A stretch of DNA of 64,000 bases, taken from contig WTXI01000001.1 of assembly GCA_022376515.1 (NCBI GenBank), positions 434,001 through 498,000 on the forward strand, written 5' to 3'. The translations under genes and the position numbers were made by a program. Below, piece after piece: positions 1 to 10,423 of this stretch; the first letter of the stretch is position 1; each line of letters begins with the position of its first letter. The notes under the pieces are model-generated. The model was given only the letters and a program-made list of their open reading frames with translations, did not search any database and was not told the origin of the DNA. This DNA is from Lactifluus volemus. Taxonomy: Eukaryota > Basidiomycota > Agaricomycetes > Russulales > Russulaceae.

Positions 1-1082
1 ACAGCGACGTGACGCTGTGTGGGCTGGTATCCAGTGCAAGCCTCTTGATTGGAGCATCCTCGATCCGGGACGTGAAGGCACTGATGCTCATGCCTCACGA
101 GTTGATGCAGATGGCCCACTGCGTGCCACCGCAGAAGATGAAGGGCGCGACCAAGCGGCACGTCTTGTGCTCAACTATCTTATTCATCATGGATACGCGA
201 AGACAGCGGAGGCATTGCAAGCTCAGCTCGCCCGCGCTCCCCCTCCTTCTCCCCCACGTGCATCCTCTCCTGCGCTTCCCGTGCCACCGCCCGCCTCAAC
301 GCCCCTCCCACTCCTGACGTTGACTCGCCAATGCTACCCGCAGACCACGGAGGGGATGTAAATGAAAAGTCGAGTATGCTCGAACAACGCCTCACGATAG
401 TGCGCGCAGTCCGTCGAGGCGATATCGAAGGCGCGCTGACCGACCTCCGGGAGCACTTCCCAGATGTGCTAGCCCGCGACGGTGGTATCATGCGACTCAA
501 ACTGCGCTGTCGCCGCTTCGTTGAGCTCGTCAACACCGCGGCCGAGGCGAAGCGCGCCTTTTCGACTGCGACTTCCAGCTCGCACCGCGGCGCAGAGGAC
601 GCTGATTCGATGGACGTGGACGACGATGCGCCGACGCAGGCCGCGCTGAGAGCCGCGTTGTCGTACGGCCGTACGTTGGGGGCAGATTACAAGCAGGAGG
701 CGGCCGAGCGTCAAGAAGTGCAGATGTTGCTTGAGCGCACCTGGAGCGTAATCGCGTACCATTTCCCAGTCGAGGCTGGGGGAGACGTTGGCCGGTGGGC
801 GGGACAGGATGCTCGAGATACGCTCGCAGGAGAGGTCAACCAGGCCATCCTAGGTGCGAGCAATCCCATTTCCACCCTTTGCATCATGACCCGTGCTCAT
901 GTGTTTGTTTTCTCCCTCCCTCCTCCCGTGCACACCATCATCTTGCAGAATCGCAAGGTTTTCCCAGGCAGCCAGCCCTCGAGTGCATATATCGCCGGAC
1001 GAGTGCATGCCTGGTCCAACTTGGCTTCCTCGGTGCTGGCGCAGCAGTCTTTGCGGATCTGCAACGCGAATTGCTGGAATAG
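1..1082 (+). CDS. LisH-CTLH-CRA protein, RanBPM/GID1-like, C-terminal part
   Basis: This is the 3' part of a gene that begins before the window. I read exons <1-257, 344-853 and 949-1082; both introns join in phase with GT..AG ends. Exon 1 holds a LisH helix (RLVLNYLIHHGYAKTAEAL), exon 2 a CTLH stretch (RLTIVRAVRRGDIEGALTDL, then a REHFPDVL block), and exon 3 the end of the CRA domain (VQLGFLGAGAAVFADLQREL). This order is that of RanBP9/10 and yeast Gid1/Vid30, scaffold and receptor subunits of the GID/CTLH ubiquitin ligase. A SPRY domain would be expected upstream; I cannot recognise its end in the first 100 bases. The CRA region is short. Gene identity is inferred from domain order; LisH-CTLH proteins such as Gid8 are the alternative. 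Confidence 0.75.
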
Positions 1083-1540
1083 TAAGCTCCTTTCGCAACG
1101 CCCGTCCACTCTGAGCCTTGTACAGTAAACCTCCCTCCACTCATGTGTACTTTTATTCTGATCGCATGCGATTGCTTGCATGCCTTGCTTAATGGGGTGA
1201 CTACCCTCCCGTCTCTATGAGGGACGGTCATTGTAAGATAAACCATACTTTAGCAAATACTGGACTTTGTAGCTTCTCATATCGTAATTTGACTTGGATT
1301 AAAACTGCTCACATTAATCAGTGTAACGCATGTTGCCTCAATTCCAGTTTGTGGATACTGAATGGTCTCATAGTCAGTTGTGGCACATCGGCCGCTAGGA
1401 AAATAATGTTTTATCGTCAAGGCAGAGTAGCATTATTGCTGTGTATGAGTCTACATGAATGTAATCGTATACTGAGAGGCGGAAAGCTGCAAGCCACGTA
1501 AGATAGAAGATAGGGCAAGGATACAATCGGAGAGGCAGCA
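1083..1540. other. convergent intergenic region
   Basis: This is the 3' space between the converging LisH-CTLH gene and ISA1. The ORFs seen here (for example at 1217-1501) have no domain character and no splice context. I see no RNA gene or repeat. Confidence 0.6.
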
Positions 1541-2351
1541 CTATGTGGTCACCGTAAATGACTCGCCACATCCGCAAGCATCTGTAATATTAGGATTCTT
1601 GAATACAAATTTCGAACTGAAACACATCGCCAAGAAATTAGTCGAACGGACGACGGAGATACGCGCAGCAACACACCTTAGCGCGTCTTCGTGCCAGTCC
1701 ATTTCGCTTCCAATGATAGAAAAGAGTGCCTTGCTGTCTATGACAACCTTCACACCGTTCTGCTCTACCACTTCGTCAAACTTTCCCGGACGATCTACAT
1801 ATTCGAGATGATAGGATAGGCCAGCACAGCCTTTGTTGCGGACTCCAATGCGGACGAGCTGTGGGGTCGGACTGCTCATGAGGATTTGCAAACGGTCCAC
1901 TGCAAGAGGAGTCTATAAAATGGAAGAAGGGAAACAACGAGAGAAATAAGGAGGGATCATCAGAACAGAAAAAGACAGACACGGAGAAGAGTTGGCTTAC
2001 GAGTGTGAGGGCGGCCTTTTGCGCACGGATTGTAGGCTTCGGGCGTGCCACCTTTGGGGCTGGAGGAGGAAGAGCCGCAGTTTGGGGGGATGCAGCATCT
2101 GGACTCAAGGAGGCCTTGGATGTGGGTATGACGATCGAAGGAGAGTCGTGGAGTGGGGGTTGGGGATCAGCGATGGTGGTTGGGGAGGTTGGGGTAGAGC
2201 TACGAGTTGACCAGGCCGACATCATGGCGCGACGACGACATGAATAAATAGGACCAGTGAGACTTCTGCGGGCGATAGATAGAGCCATGGTGGACATCAT
2301 CATGACCGACTCGACCAATCGCTGTTTACCGTTTTCAAACTGCTTAGTCAT
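1541..2351 (-). CDS. ISA1: mitochondrial iron-sulfur assembly protein ISA1 (A-type carrier)
   Basis: Three exons, 2351-2001, 1912-1677 and 1616-1541, join in frame to 220 residues. The A-type (HesB/IscA) domain starts near residue 118. It has the three conserved cysteines: one in GVRNKGCAGLSYHLEYV and two in the C-terminal ACGCGESF. In the family these bind Fe or an Fe-S cluster, and Isa1 with Isa2 and Iba57 makes the [4Fe-4S] clusters of aconitase and lipoate synthase in the mitochondrial matrix. The first ~115 residues are rich in Arg, Ser and Pro, as expected for import. The first Met is used here, but an internal Met (MALSIARRSLTG) would also give a good presequence. It shares a short promoter region with the copper-fist gene, and its pathway partner NFU1 lies 5 kb away. 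No frameshift is needed. Confidence 0.93.
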
Positions 2352-2496
2352 GCGCTATCGTGGGTGAAATTATCTAAATTAAGAATAGGGCTGTTCTAAG
2401 TATCTCCGACGACCTGCCCAGTCATATGCAGGGAATCCTTTCTTTGGGTGCGCCCATCTTCCTCCATGCAATAGCCACCTCATTCACAACTCAATC
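2352..2496. promoter_or_regulatory. shared divergent promoter region, ISA1 / copper-fist factor
   Basis: Only 145 bases separate the two divergent start codons. Directly visible are a TTATCT (GATA-type) hexamer near 2371 and a GGGCTGTTC stretch near 2388-2396. The GCTG core resembles the site of copper-fist factors such as S. cerevisiae Mac1 and Cuf1-like proteins. Functional assignment is inference. Confidence 0.4.
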
Positions 2497-3872
2497 ATGG
2501 TCACTTTTACTACTCTCCGATACTATTTCTATACTGACTCTTTACTACCGCAGGTATTTATTAACAGTCAGAAATTCGCTTGGTATGGTTCCCTCAGTCC
2601 CTTCTACATCTTGTCCCCCAATAATAACAACGATCTCTTTCAGCGAGTCGTGCATTAAGGGTCACCGCTCTTCGTCATGTACCCATACTGAGAGACCTCT
2701 CTATGAAATAAAGAAGAAGGGGCGACCTATTTCTCAATGCGAGCGATGTCGCCAGCTACGTGATACCAAGAAGATGCACTCTAAATGCACCTGTTCCGAG
2801 GCATCCTCGTCCAGGACCCGCCAAGTTACCGATAAGGTTTTCGGAACTAAACGTCTGCTTTTCATCTTTCTCTATCTCCACCCTTACTCATGACCACGTA
2901 TCAGAGAAGCGCTACATACCCATTGTCCCGGCCTTGCCGAACGGCCTTAAGGACGCCTTCACTTCTTCCAACACCACTCCGATTGCCCCAGCTCATCCAC
3001 GCCAGAAAGGTATGTTTCCGTCGCTCATTATCTGATTGTTTTATCTACAACCTGTGCCCTGTTTTGTTTCTCGTGCAGTTGCTCCCTCCTGAACCCTTGC
3101 CAATGCGACGACGTGTGGAACTGTGGCTGCAGAACCTCTACTGCAGAAGCCCCACACAATAGCGATTTTGCCTCGACAACGACGCCCAATGGCAATAATA
3201 GCGCTTCCGAGACTCGAACAGCCCCTGGTAGTCTCGAAACACTTGCACGTGCTGCTGCACTTTTTTCGTCGCCGCCCCTAACACCACGATCTCCCGAAAA
3301 TATATCATCGAGATCGGAAGTTACCTCACTCTCATGTGATAATCCAGTTCCCACAGCCGCTCCCCCTTCTCCCAAGTCGACCCCCATACCTCTGCTCGAT
3401 CTTCCTCCCTTACTCTTCCCAGGTGTTCCTGGCCCTACCCCTGTCGTGCCACCTTTCAGCACTTTCACAACGCTCGCAGGGTCCGGCTGCACGTGCGGGC
3501 TAACATGCCAGTGCCCTGATTGTGCAAGCCACCGCCCCAATGTCAACTCTAGGAATTCTCAGGACTGCATGAACTGCGTTGATCAATCATTACGCGTGAT
3601 CGACCGGAGTGGCAGCTCTGGATTCTATATAAAGTCCCCAGTGCTTGAAACGTTTTCGCAGAGGCAGAGCGAGTGCCTCCCCTCCCACCCCCGGAGGCAA
3701 ACCTGTGGAACTTCGAAAGCTGTGCTGTGGTGGTTCATGTGGTTGTGGAGGTGCCTGTGGATGTGACGGCGACTGCAACGGTTGTTGTCGAGACAACGAG
3801 AGGGGAGCTTCACCAAATGACGCAGTTGGGATAACAGCTGCACCTGCCACGAAGTCATGCTGTAGGTATTGA
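2497..3872 (+). CDS. copper-fist transcription factor (Mac1/Cuf1/Ace1 type)
   Basis: The N-terminal copper fist is assembled from three exons: 2497-2499 (ATG alone), 2554-2582 and 2644 onward. Together they read MVFINSQKFACESCIKGHR, then the KGRP motif with its zinc and copper cysteines, ending in CTCS. A later exon carries RYIPIVPALPNGLKD, another block near CSLLNPCQCDDVWNCGCR, and two cysteine clusters at the C-terminal side: GCTCGLTCQCPDC (about 3486-3525) and CCGGSCGCGGACGCDGDC (about 3722-3783). In the family such Cys-X-Cys repeats sense cuprous ions, and the fist binds promoters of copper or iron uptake genes. Junctions near 2840-2907, 3008-3079 and 3600-3665 are uncertain: frames change there and more than one splice solution is possible. 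The C-terminus at 3872 is also provisional. Confidence 0.85.
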
Positions 3873-4283
3873 GATCTACATTGGTTCCATTATTTATTTT
3901 TTCTGCATACGTTGTACTGTCACTATCAATTCATTGGCTCGTATGTTCTTACCCATATCCTCCCCAGGTATTACCTTCTAAAGCAACCGCTTGTATGCTA
4001 GCATGTACTCACATTAGCCCCCGCTGTAAATTGTGTTCTGGACATCGTCCAATACTCCATCTTCTCAGCGCAAATGACCAGAGCGGAGTCGGTGGAAGCT
4101 AACTTGCGGGGATATATGTACAGTGCAAGCCAAGTCGCAACAGGAATCGCCACAAAGTGACGCGCAGTATGGAGATAAAAAACAGTTAAGACAGTATACA
4201 AATGCACGAAACGAATGATCAGCGAGTGAAGGGGTTAAGGCAAGGCGTAAACGAAACGATGGAATGGAATGTCAAGTCGTGCT
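3873..4283. other. convergent intergenic region
   Basis: This is the 3' space between the copper-fist gene and the E2 gene. A further 3' exon of the copper-fist gene cannot be excluded, since an acceptor-like CCCCAG occurs near 3967, but nothing downstream of it reads like the family. Confidence 0.5.
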
Positions 4284-5320
4284 CTACACGCTGTTTTTGA
4301 CATTGTTAGAATGCAGCGAAATCGTGATTAGATCAGGGAATACGAACGTATCATCTAGGACAAGGGTCTGACTCAATACAATGGTACAAGGAACAGTTAT
4401 TCGAAACGTACCGTGATAGACAAAGCGCGTCTAAAAGACGGTTAAACGCTATCAGAATGGGTCTTGCGAGTCTATATATGTAGGTACTTGCCTTCTTTGG
4501 ATTATCAGGAGCCGTACGGACATAGTCATCGTTACCTTCGGGTCTGCAAGCTATCAGCATTGGACGATGAGTGACAAAGGTTGCGTGAAGCTCACAATTC
4601 TTTCTTCTGTAGGGGAGTTAAATAGGACAAGAAAGACTTTTGCAAATGTCAAGACGCACCTTGCATGAGGCGAGCATGCTTTGGATTGTGATGCAGATGG
4701 CCATGACGCTCAAGGTTGGGGACCAGTCATCACCAGGATGGAGGCACATATCTGGAGGGATCGATGAGCAGAGGAGGATCCCTGAGATATTAAAAGAGAA
4801 TAGATGCATACATGGCCATTCGTATAGACATGCTCGGATGGAACTCAGCACCAGACCGTGCGGGGCGGGGGGGGAATCAGGTGTACATACCGGGTGTACG
4901 GGTGGTTTCACCTTGTCGGAAACGACGAACTGGACAGCTGGAGACTTGAACGGATATTCTGGATCGAACCTGACCATGAGATGAAAGACTTCATTCTAAA
5001 AAAATAGTTGCAGATGCCGGGGAGTGGTCGGGATAGCGACATTTATTGGGGTGAGAAGGGTGGAAGGATCGTTGAAAATCGACGTGAAGTAAAGCCCGTA
5101 CCTTGTACAAACTTTCTCCGAGAACCTCTATGGAAAAGTACCACGTCTTGAGATCCTCAGCTTGGAGCAGCTGAATACCTGTTCCGTGGAAGGGTTGAGT
5201 GACGCTTTTGTTTCGGGTAACGATGCATAGACGGACCTGCAGCTCTCTTGCAGGGTCGGCCTGTTCTATGTGGATCTCCTGTAGCTCCTTCTTCAACCTT
5301 CGCGAGTATACGACGGACAT
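4284..5320 (-). CDS. UBE2W-like ubiquitin-conjugating enzyme E2
   Basis: This is an E2 fold with the order MSVVYSRRLKKELQEI, LKTWYFSIEVLGESLYK, YPFKSPAVQFVV, HVYTNGHIC (the catalytic Cys follows the NGH), then DWSPTLSVMAICITIQSML and EGNDDYVRTAPDNPKK. The DWSP motif and the YVR..NPKK end are those of UBE2W, which ubiquitylates protein N-termini. I read nine exons: two from 5320 to 5102 (first intron ~5180-5240), then 4995-4891, 4832-4812, 4751-4660, 4606-4596, 4543-4492, 4430-4412 and 4354-4284. Four are 21, ~52, 11 and 19 nt long. The intron after 4492 starts GCAAGT, a classic GC donor. One base is missing near 4734: ICASIL and GDDWSP lie in adjacent frames with no room for an intron. After the usual TRFVYHDDT end there are about 20 extra residues. 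Confidence 0.85.
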
Positions 5321-5852
5321 GGGAGAATGATGGGGTGCTGGGCAAGGGTGGAGGGTGTCGGAGGCGCCGGTACCCGCTAAAGATAAATAATGATGATTTG
5401 GCTATTGTGACGCAGACCACACAAAAAGAGGCTTCGAAGCTATATGAAATGAGAAAGTCCGAATAGTGAAAAGTGAACTGATCAAAGTTCTGGTTCCACT
5501 CGTTTGGACCGTTCTGACGTGAAAGCTATTAATTCGACCAAGCTTATACTCTCGGCATGGCTTGGCCATCAAGTATAAATAAGAACAAATAACACTTTAA
5601 AGAAAAGTGTGCCCGTTCGTTTGTCATTTCTTCACGTCTCTGCCTTAGAGTCACTTGAATTCCCCTTTTCTCTTCTAGGGAGTTTCAGGCGCTCGCGGAG
5701 ACGCAGAGCAACTTTCTCACTGCAGTCAACGTTGACTAGTGTACTTTCAATCTGGTCCAACACAGACCCCAATGAGATACAATATATCCTGTACAAAACC
5801 AGTGGTAATAATACATCGATGTGGGATCACTTCACCCAACGGGGCTGCTGCG
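5321..5852. promoter_or_regulatory. upstream region of the E2 gene / 3' side of HEM3
   Basis: About 530 bases between the E2 start and the HEM3 stop, both genes on the minus strand. It should hold the E2 promoter. The ORFs in it (for example 5609-5893, which runs into HEM3) have no recognisable features. AT-rich stretches such as AAGTATAAATAAG occur near 5570. Confidence 0.4.
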
Positions 5853-7019
5853 TCAACTCCACCCCGCTCCCCGCCGCTCTCGGTCTTTCGTGATTTCATC
5901 CAAAATTTCCCTTCCACCTGATTCGATGAGCGTCCTCGCCAACTGCACTCCAACCTCTTCTGCCCGCTCCGGGCTGCTCACTTCACCCTCAATTTCCCGC
6001 TCGACGTGGCGCTGCCCGTCGAGCGCTGTGACAGTGCCGACAAGCCGCAACTTTCCCGCATGGGTGACATGGTCGCCTGGTGAGGGCGCCAGCTCGCTAT
6101 GCACACCCACAGGTACGCTGCACCCGCCCTCGAGCACGCGCAGGCACGCGCGTTCAGCAAGACAGCGCCACGATGTCTGCCAATGTGTGAGCGCATCGCA
6201 GAGCCGACGCGCCTCATCGTCATTCGCGCGAATTTCAACAGCCAGCGCGCCTTGGCCGACTGCATGGAATAATGTAGGGGCCACGATGTCGGACGTCACG
6301 CGATCGCCAAAGCCGAGGCGTACTAGCCCAGCTTTGGCGAGGATCAAGGCGGCATAGGGTCCGTTTGGATCATCTAATTTTGCCAAGCGCGTGTTGCTTT
6401 ATACAATTCGTTTTTGTTTTTCTTGAGGGTTAGTACCGAGACAGGTTACCAGAGTGGGGGTGTGAGATTGGACGCACAGGTTTCCTCGCTTGAGTGCGTT
6501 GTGTTGATTAAGAAAGAAGGAAGGCGTGAAATTAGCACGTACCACGTCCTTGAAAACCAATCCCGGGTACTTCCTCTTCAGCTGCGCGACCCTGCGTACG
6601 CTGCTCGTCCCGATCACTGCGCCAGTGGGGAGGTCATCAAGCGTGTGCACCGTCTTGCCATCGACGACGGTATAACCCCTCTTCACGACCAAACAATCCT
6701 CGCCATGTTCACGCTCGAGGATCGCGCCAAGCGCGCAGCCCTCGGGCAACGTCGTGGGGACGTCTTTAAGGCTGTGGACCAGCAAGTCGACTTCGCCCTC
6801 CAGGAGCGCCACCTCGAGCTCCTTGGTCCAGAGCGACTTTCCCCCCAGCAGATACAGAGCCTGGGACTGGTTCTTGTCGCCCTGCGTCGACATGAACGAT
6901 GTGCCGAACGCACGGTCCGGGAACGCGCTCTTCAGCGCATCGAGGACGATGTTGGTCTGGATCTGTGCGAGCTGAGACGCGCGCGAAGCGAGCACGATGC
7001 GGCGCAGTTCTGCGGACAT
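5853..7019 (-). CDS. HEM3: porphobilinogen deaminase (hydroxymethylbilane synthase)
   Basis: The enzyme joins four porphobilinogen units into hydroxymethylbilane, the third common step of haem synthesis, in the cytosol. Exons 7019-6543, 6488-6478 and 6396-5853 join in frame to 343 residues, the usual family length. Visible family blocks are VLASRASQLAQIQTN, the LLGGKSLWTKELEVALL stretch with its Lys, DLLVHSLKDVPTTLPEG with the catalytic Asp, IGTSSVRRVAQLKRKYP, the VRGNLNTRLAKLD loop, and the dipyrromethane cofactor Cys in LEGGCSVPVG. The middle exon is only 11 nt and encodes RGN plus part of Leu. No frameshift is present. It lies in a local group with ISA1, NFU1 and a copper regulator. Confidence 0.96.
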
Positions 7020-7375
7020 GACGCACTGATTTTGCGTTTTTCGGCGTTCTTGTTGGTGAGGATCGAACTTTGGTCTACAGCCGCAATCTCCAGTTTATGT
7101 GTGTGTGTGCAGCTTGCTGAGTCAGGGTTGCCTATGTGATGCGAAAAGGTGCTTAAACGGTTCTCGACCGCACAACAATGACCAAGAAGCATGGAAGGCG
7201 GAATGAGAAGAAACGAACGAGTGGAGATAATACATAATAAGATGCATGCAAAGGTTATACAGTATCTAGAGTATGTGGTCGACAGAAAGAAATAAACAAT
7301 GCGGCTACTATGGACTCAGATATTGCGACAGACTGCCAAGATCATTAATTTGGTCAATGAGAGGATTATGCATAC
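7020..7375. promoter_or_regulatory. HEM3 upstream region
   Basis: A 356-base space between the HEM3 start and the NFU1 stop (tandem, minus strand), expected to contain the HEM3 promoter and the NFU1 3' UTR. A TTCGATCC match in the opposite strand near 7060 was checked and is not part of a tRNA. Confidence 0.4.
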
Positions 7376-8323
7376 TTACTCCGAGTTGCGTTGTTCCGCG
7401 CGCTGCTGCTTTTGATTCAGGCGCTGTTCGAATTTGCTAAACTCGTCCTGCGCGATCTTTTCTTCCTGGTCCAAGACCTGTCCAAAGTCGTCCAGCGACG
7501 TGAAAATGGTGAGAAGAAAAAGGCGGATCTTCGCACCTGCTCTGTCCCTTTGACCTCGGGGATATAATGCATGAGCATGCGCTCGATGCCGGTTTTCAAC
7601 GTCACGGTGCTTGAATCGCATCCGCGACAACTACCTTTCAACTTGATCTGAACGATACCATCGTCGGTAAATCCGCGATACTCAATGTCCCCACCGTCCT
7701 CCATGATAGCCGGCCTCACGCGCGTGTCGAGCAGCTCCTTGATCATAGCCACCGTATCCGAATCCGAATCCAAAATCCGCGTGTCCTGCGGGCCCGCGTT
7801 CGCCCTGTCCTCTCGGAACGGAAGAGCGGTTGGCCAGAGGAGAAAAACTCCATGAGGATCGAGTACACCTCGGGCTTCACCACTGCCCACGGATTCTCCC
7901 CGTCCTTGGTCACGGTGACAAAGTCTGGGCCGTAGAACACGGCCTTGACGCCCTCGATGCCGAAGAGGCGCAGCGCGAGGGGCGATGTGAGCGCCGTACG
8001 GGAGTCGAGGAACTCGCGGATCCTGCTGTCTCCATCACGGGTGTACCGGGGATGAACTTCAGCGAGTCCTCGTTCGGCGTCGTCTCCGTCTGTATGAACA
8101 TGGACCGAGCTAATTCCCAAAACAAATAAGTCGAAAGAAGGAAGATGGTTAGCGACACACTCATAGACGGGTTGATGCGGCCTGACAGCGCCATGCTTGG
8201 CCGGACACCTGTAGTCGAGAGTGTGTGTCGACGACCTGCTTGTCGAGATGACGTCGTATGAAGGCCGCGTATCGAGCTTCTAATCAAATGTGGACATCCG
8301 TAGCGCGGAGTTATTGCACGCAA
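7376..8323 (-). CDS. NFU1: NFU1 iron-sulfur scaffold (NifU-like), with two apparent frameshifts
   Basis: Exons 8323-8161, 8109-7537 and 7477-7376. The N-terminus is Arg/Ser-rich as in a mitochondrial presequence. Then follow the Nfu N-domain ([35 protein letters not shown]) and the NifU C-domain, with the cluster-binding CxxC in [17 protein letters not shown]. The tail is rich in Glu and Gln. Nfu1 delivers [4Fe-4S] clusters to lipoate synthase and respiratory complexes. The reading frame breaks twice without any intron: near 8015 (METAGSA to EFLDSR) and near 7813 (PLFRSE to [10 protein letters not shown]). Each is healed by one extra G on the coding strand. All key residues are present, so I read these as sequence errors rather than a pseudogene. 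It is divergent from ALG1. Confidence 0.9.
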
Positions 8324-8488
8324 GGTTCTGAGAGAGGAAATACGATTCTCGAAGAAGCCATTGTATAGCGTTGAGTAGAGAGGGTGATGTGTGCAATGCA
8401 GTGCAGTGCTAGTAAATGCACGCTTAGTCAGCTAGGCGTTCGTACGTCCGTCGAGACGTTTGACTCGCACTCGGTCCAAGACTACGTC
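8324..8488. promoter_or_regulatory. divergent promoter, NFU1 / ALG1
   Basis: 165 bases between the chosen start codons. The ALG1 reading frame stays open upstream to 8384, so a longer N-terminus is possible and would shorten this interval. Confidence 0.45.
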
Positions 8489-10423
8489 ATGCAGGATCTA
8501 CTCTCGAATCCCGTTCTTACCCAGATCGGGTTCGTTGTCATACTTTTGTGTTTGTCGTGGCTCCTACTATCGAGGAGGTCGCCGAGTGAGCCCCGCCTAC
8601 GGTCCGTGGCGATCCTTGTGCTCGGAGATATTGGTAGGAGCCCTCGAATGATGTATCATGCGGAGAGTTTTGCAAAGCTACAGTTTGAAACTTTCTTCGT
8701 CGGATACGGTGGTAAGCTTTTTGTCTAACGAGAGTCGTCATCCTCTTTAACCCGTCAGTCGGTTGCAGGCTCTAAACCAGTGCCTTCCTTGCTCGGTCTC
8801 TCTCATGTCCACTTTTTGTACCTCTCGCAGCCACCCCCTTCTCTCCGAAAGCTGCCGTTCGTCATCTTCGCACCTATCAAAATAGCCCAGCAAGTATTTT
8901 CTGTCCTTTACGCTCTCCTCTGGCGCATCCCCCACCCACCCGAGTTCATTCTTGTGCAGGTAGGTTCTCTCGTTGCCCCTCGCAACGTGGGAAAATAGTA
9001 ATTGCGAAGAATCCACCTAGCATCCCTACCTTGGCTTTGGTATGGCTAGCGAGCGCATTACGGGGCAGTAAAGTCATCATCGATTGGCATAACCTGGGAT
9101 ACAGTATTCTTGCGCTCAAGCTAGGATCCAACCATATATTTGTGAAGCTTGCCAAGATGTCACTATTCCCCCTACTTCTATGCGGAACGATAAACTGAGA
9201 CTGCCATCTAGGTTCGAGGCAAGATTCGGTCGGTCCGCATACGCCCATTTGTTCGTGACACAAGCCATGCATGACTTTCTCATGAAGGAATGGAATCTGC
9301 GGTATGATCAAATATTAATTTGTTGCGTAGTAATGCTGAGCAGCATTGAAAGGGGCCTCGAAGCTGTCCTTCATGACAGGCCTCCTGCGCACTTCCGCCC
9401 AGCCAATGCTTCCGAAATTCACGAGGTATCGTATCAAAGGCACATGCCACGGTCATCCTGTCATTCACCATTTTAGCTCTTTCTTCGAATTTCGCCTCAA
9501 CTTCCTGCTGCTTCCTGCCAGCATTCGATCCACCATCGTCCACGCTTCTAACACAAATAACGCCCCATGCGCCCCCAACCCTTCGGTCAGATCGTCCAGT
9601 AGTACTTGTAAGCAGCACGAGCTGGACAGAGGATGAGGATTTCTCTATTCTCCTTGACGCGCTATCGATTTACGAGCATCGTGCTCGTGCAGCGCGTGGA
9701 GCCTTGCCACGCATCTTGATGTTTGTGACGGGAAAGGGCCCGCTACGCGAGGCATACATGCACAAAGCGCGCATTCTGCAAGATGGGGAACAAGGGGAAG
9801 TTTGGCAATGGGTACGCATCATTAGCGCGTGGCTCGAGGCAAAGGACTATCCTCTCTGCTTGGTATGTTCTCTGACTCATTTGCAGACGTCAGTGAGCTG
9901 AGTGGGTTTTGGGCACAGGGTCAGCAGACTTGGGCATATCCCTGCATTCAAGTTCGTCAGCATTAGATCTGCCTATGAAGATCGTGGACATGTTCGGCTG
10001 CGGCGTGCCCGTATGTGCACTAGACTTTGCATGGTGGGTACATCCGGTCCTGGATGCCAAATGATAGTTTCATTTTCGTTGTAACAGCCTCCCGGAACTG
10101 GTTATAGAAGGCAAAAACGGCGTGATATTTCAGGATGCCGCTGGGCTTGCCGATCAACTCGAGGTACGTTCTATTCCGCTATATTTCCGCGGACGTCTAT
10201 ATATGTCAACCGGGGGTTGCTAATGCCTGCTGTGCAGAACCTTCTAGGAGGTTTTCCAAATGCACGCGAGTTGGAAAAATTGCGAGCCTCGTTGAGGCGT
10301 GTCGTTGAACCTACAAGCCAATCAAACGGCGACGATGAGGGGTGGGCATGGAACTCGTGGGGTGACAATTGGACAAGGGTAGTTCGGCCACTTGTGTCAC
10401 CGAACGTACGCATCGCTGGATGA
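8489..10423 (+). CDS. ALG1: ALG1, chitobiosyldiphosphodolichol beta-mannosyltransferase
   Basis: Alg1 adds the first mannose to GlcNAc2-PP-dolichol on the cytosolic face of the ER. The start at 8489 ([12 protein letters not shown]) places a single signal-anchor helix ([15 protein letters not shown]) at the N-terminus. Exons run 8489-8711, 8769-8959, 9010-9158, 9212-9301, 9353-9425, 9477-9862, 9919-10033, 10088-10163 and 10238-10423. Family blocks: [94 protein letters not shown] and [11 protein letters not shown], matching a GT33 glycosyltransferase. Two breaks exist: a frame change in the variable linker near 9515, and a missing G at the 9919 acceptor, where GGTCAGC should read GGGTCAGC to give the LGSADLG motif. 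Confidence 0.93.

Noticed and set aside
7055..7075. tRNA B-box-like sequence (opposite strand, TTCGATCC)
   Set aside because: No A-box at the right distance and no cloverleaf arms could be folded around it.
7376..8323. NFU1 as a pseudogene or as a case of programmed frameshifting
   Set aside because: All active-site and domain residues are intact on both sides of each break, the same kind of break occurs in many unrelated genes, and no slippery heptamer or structure is evident. Sequence error is simpler.
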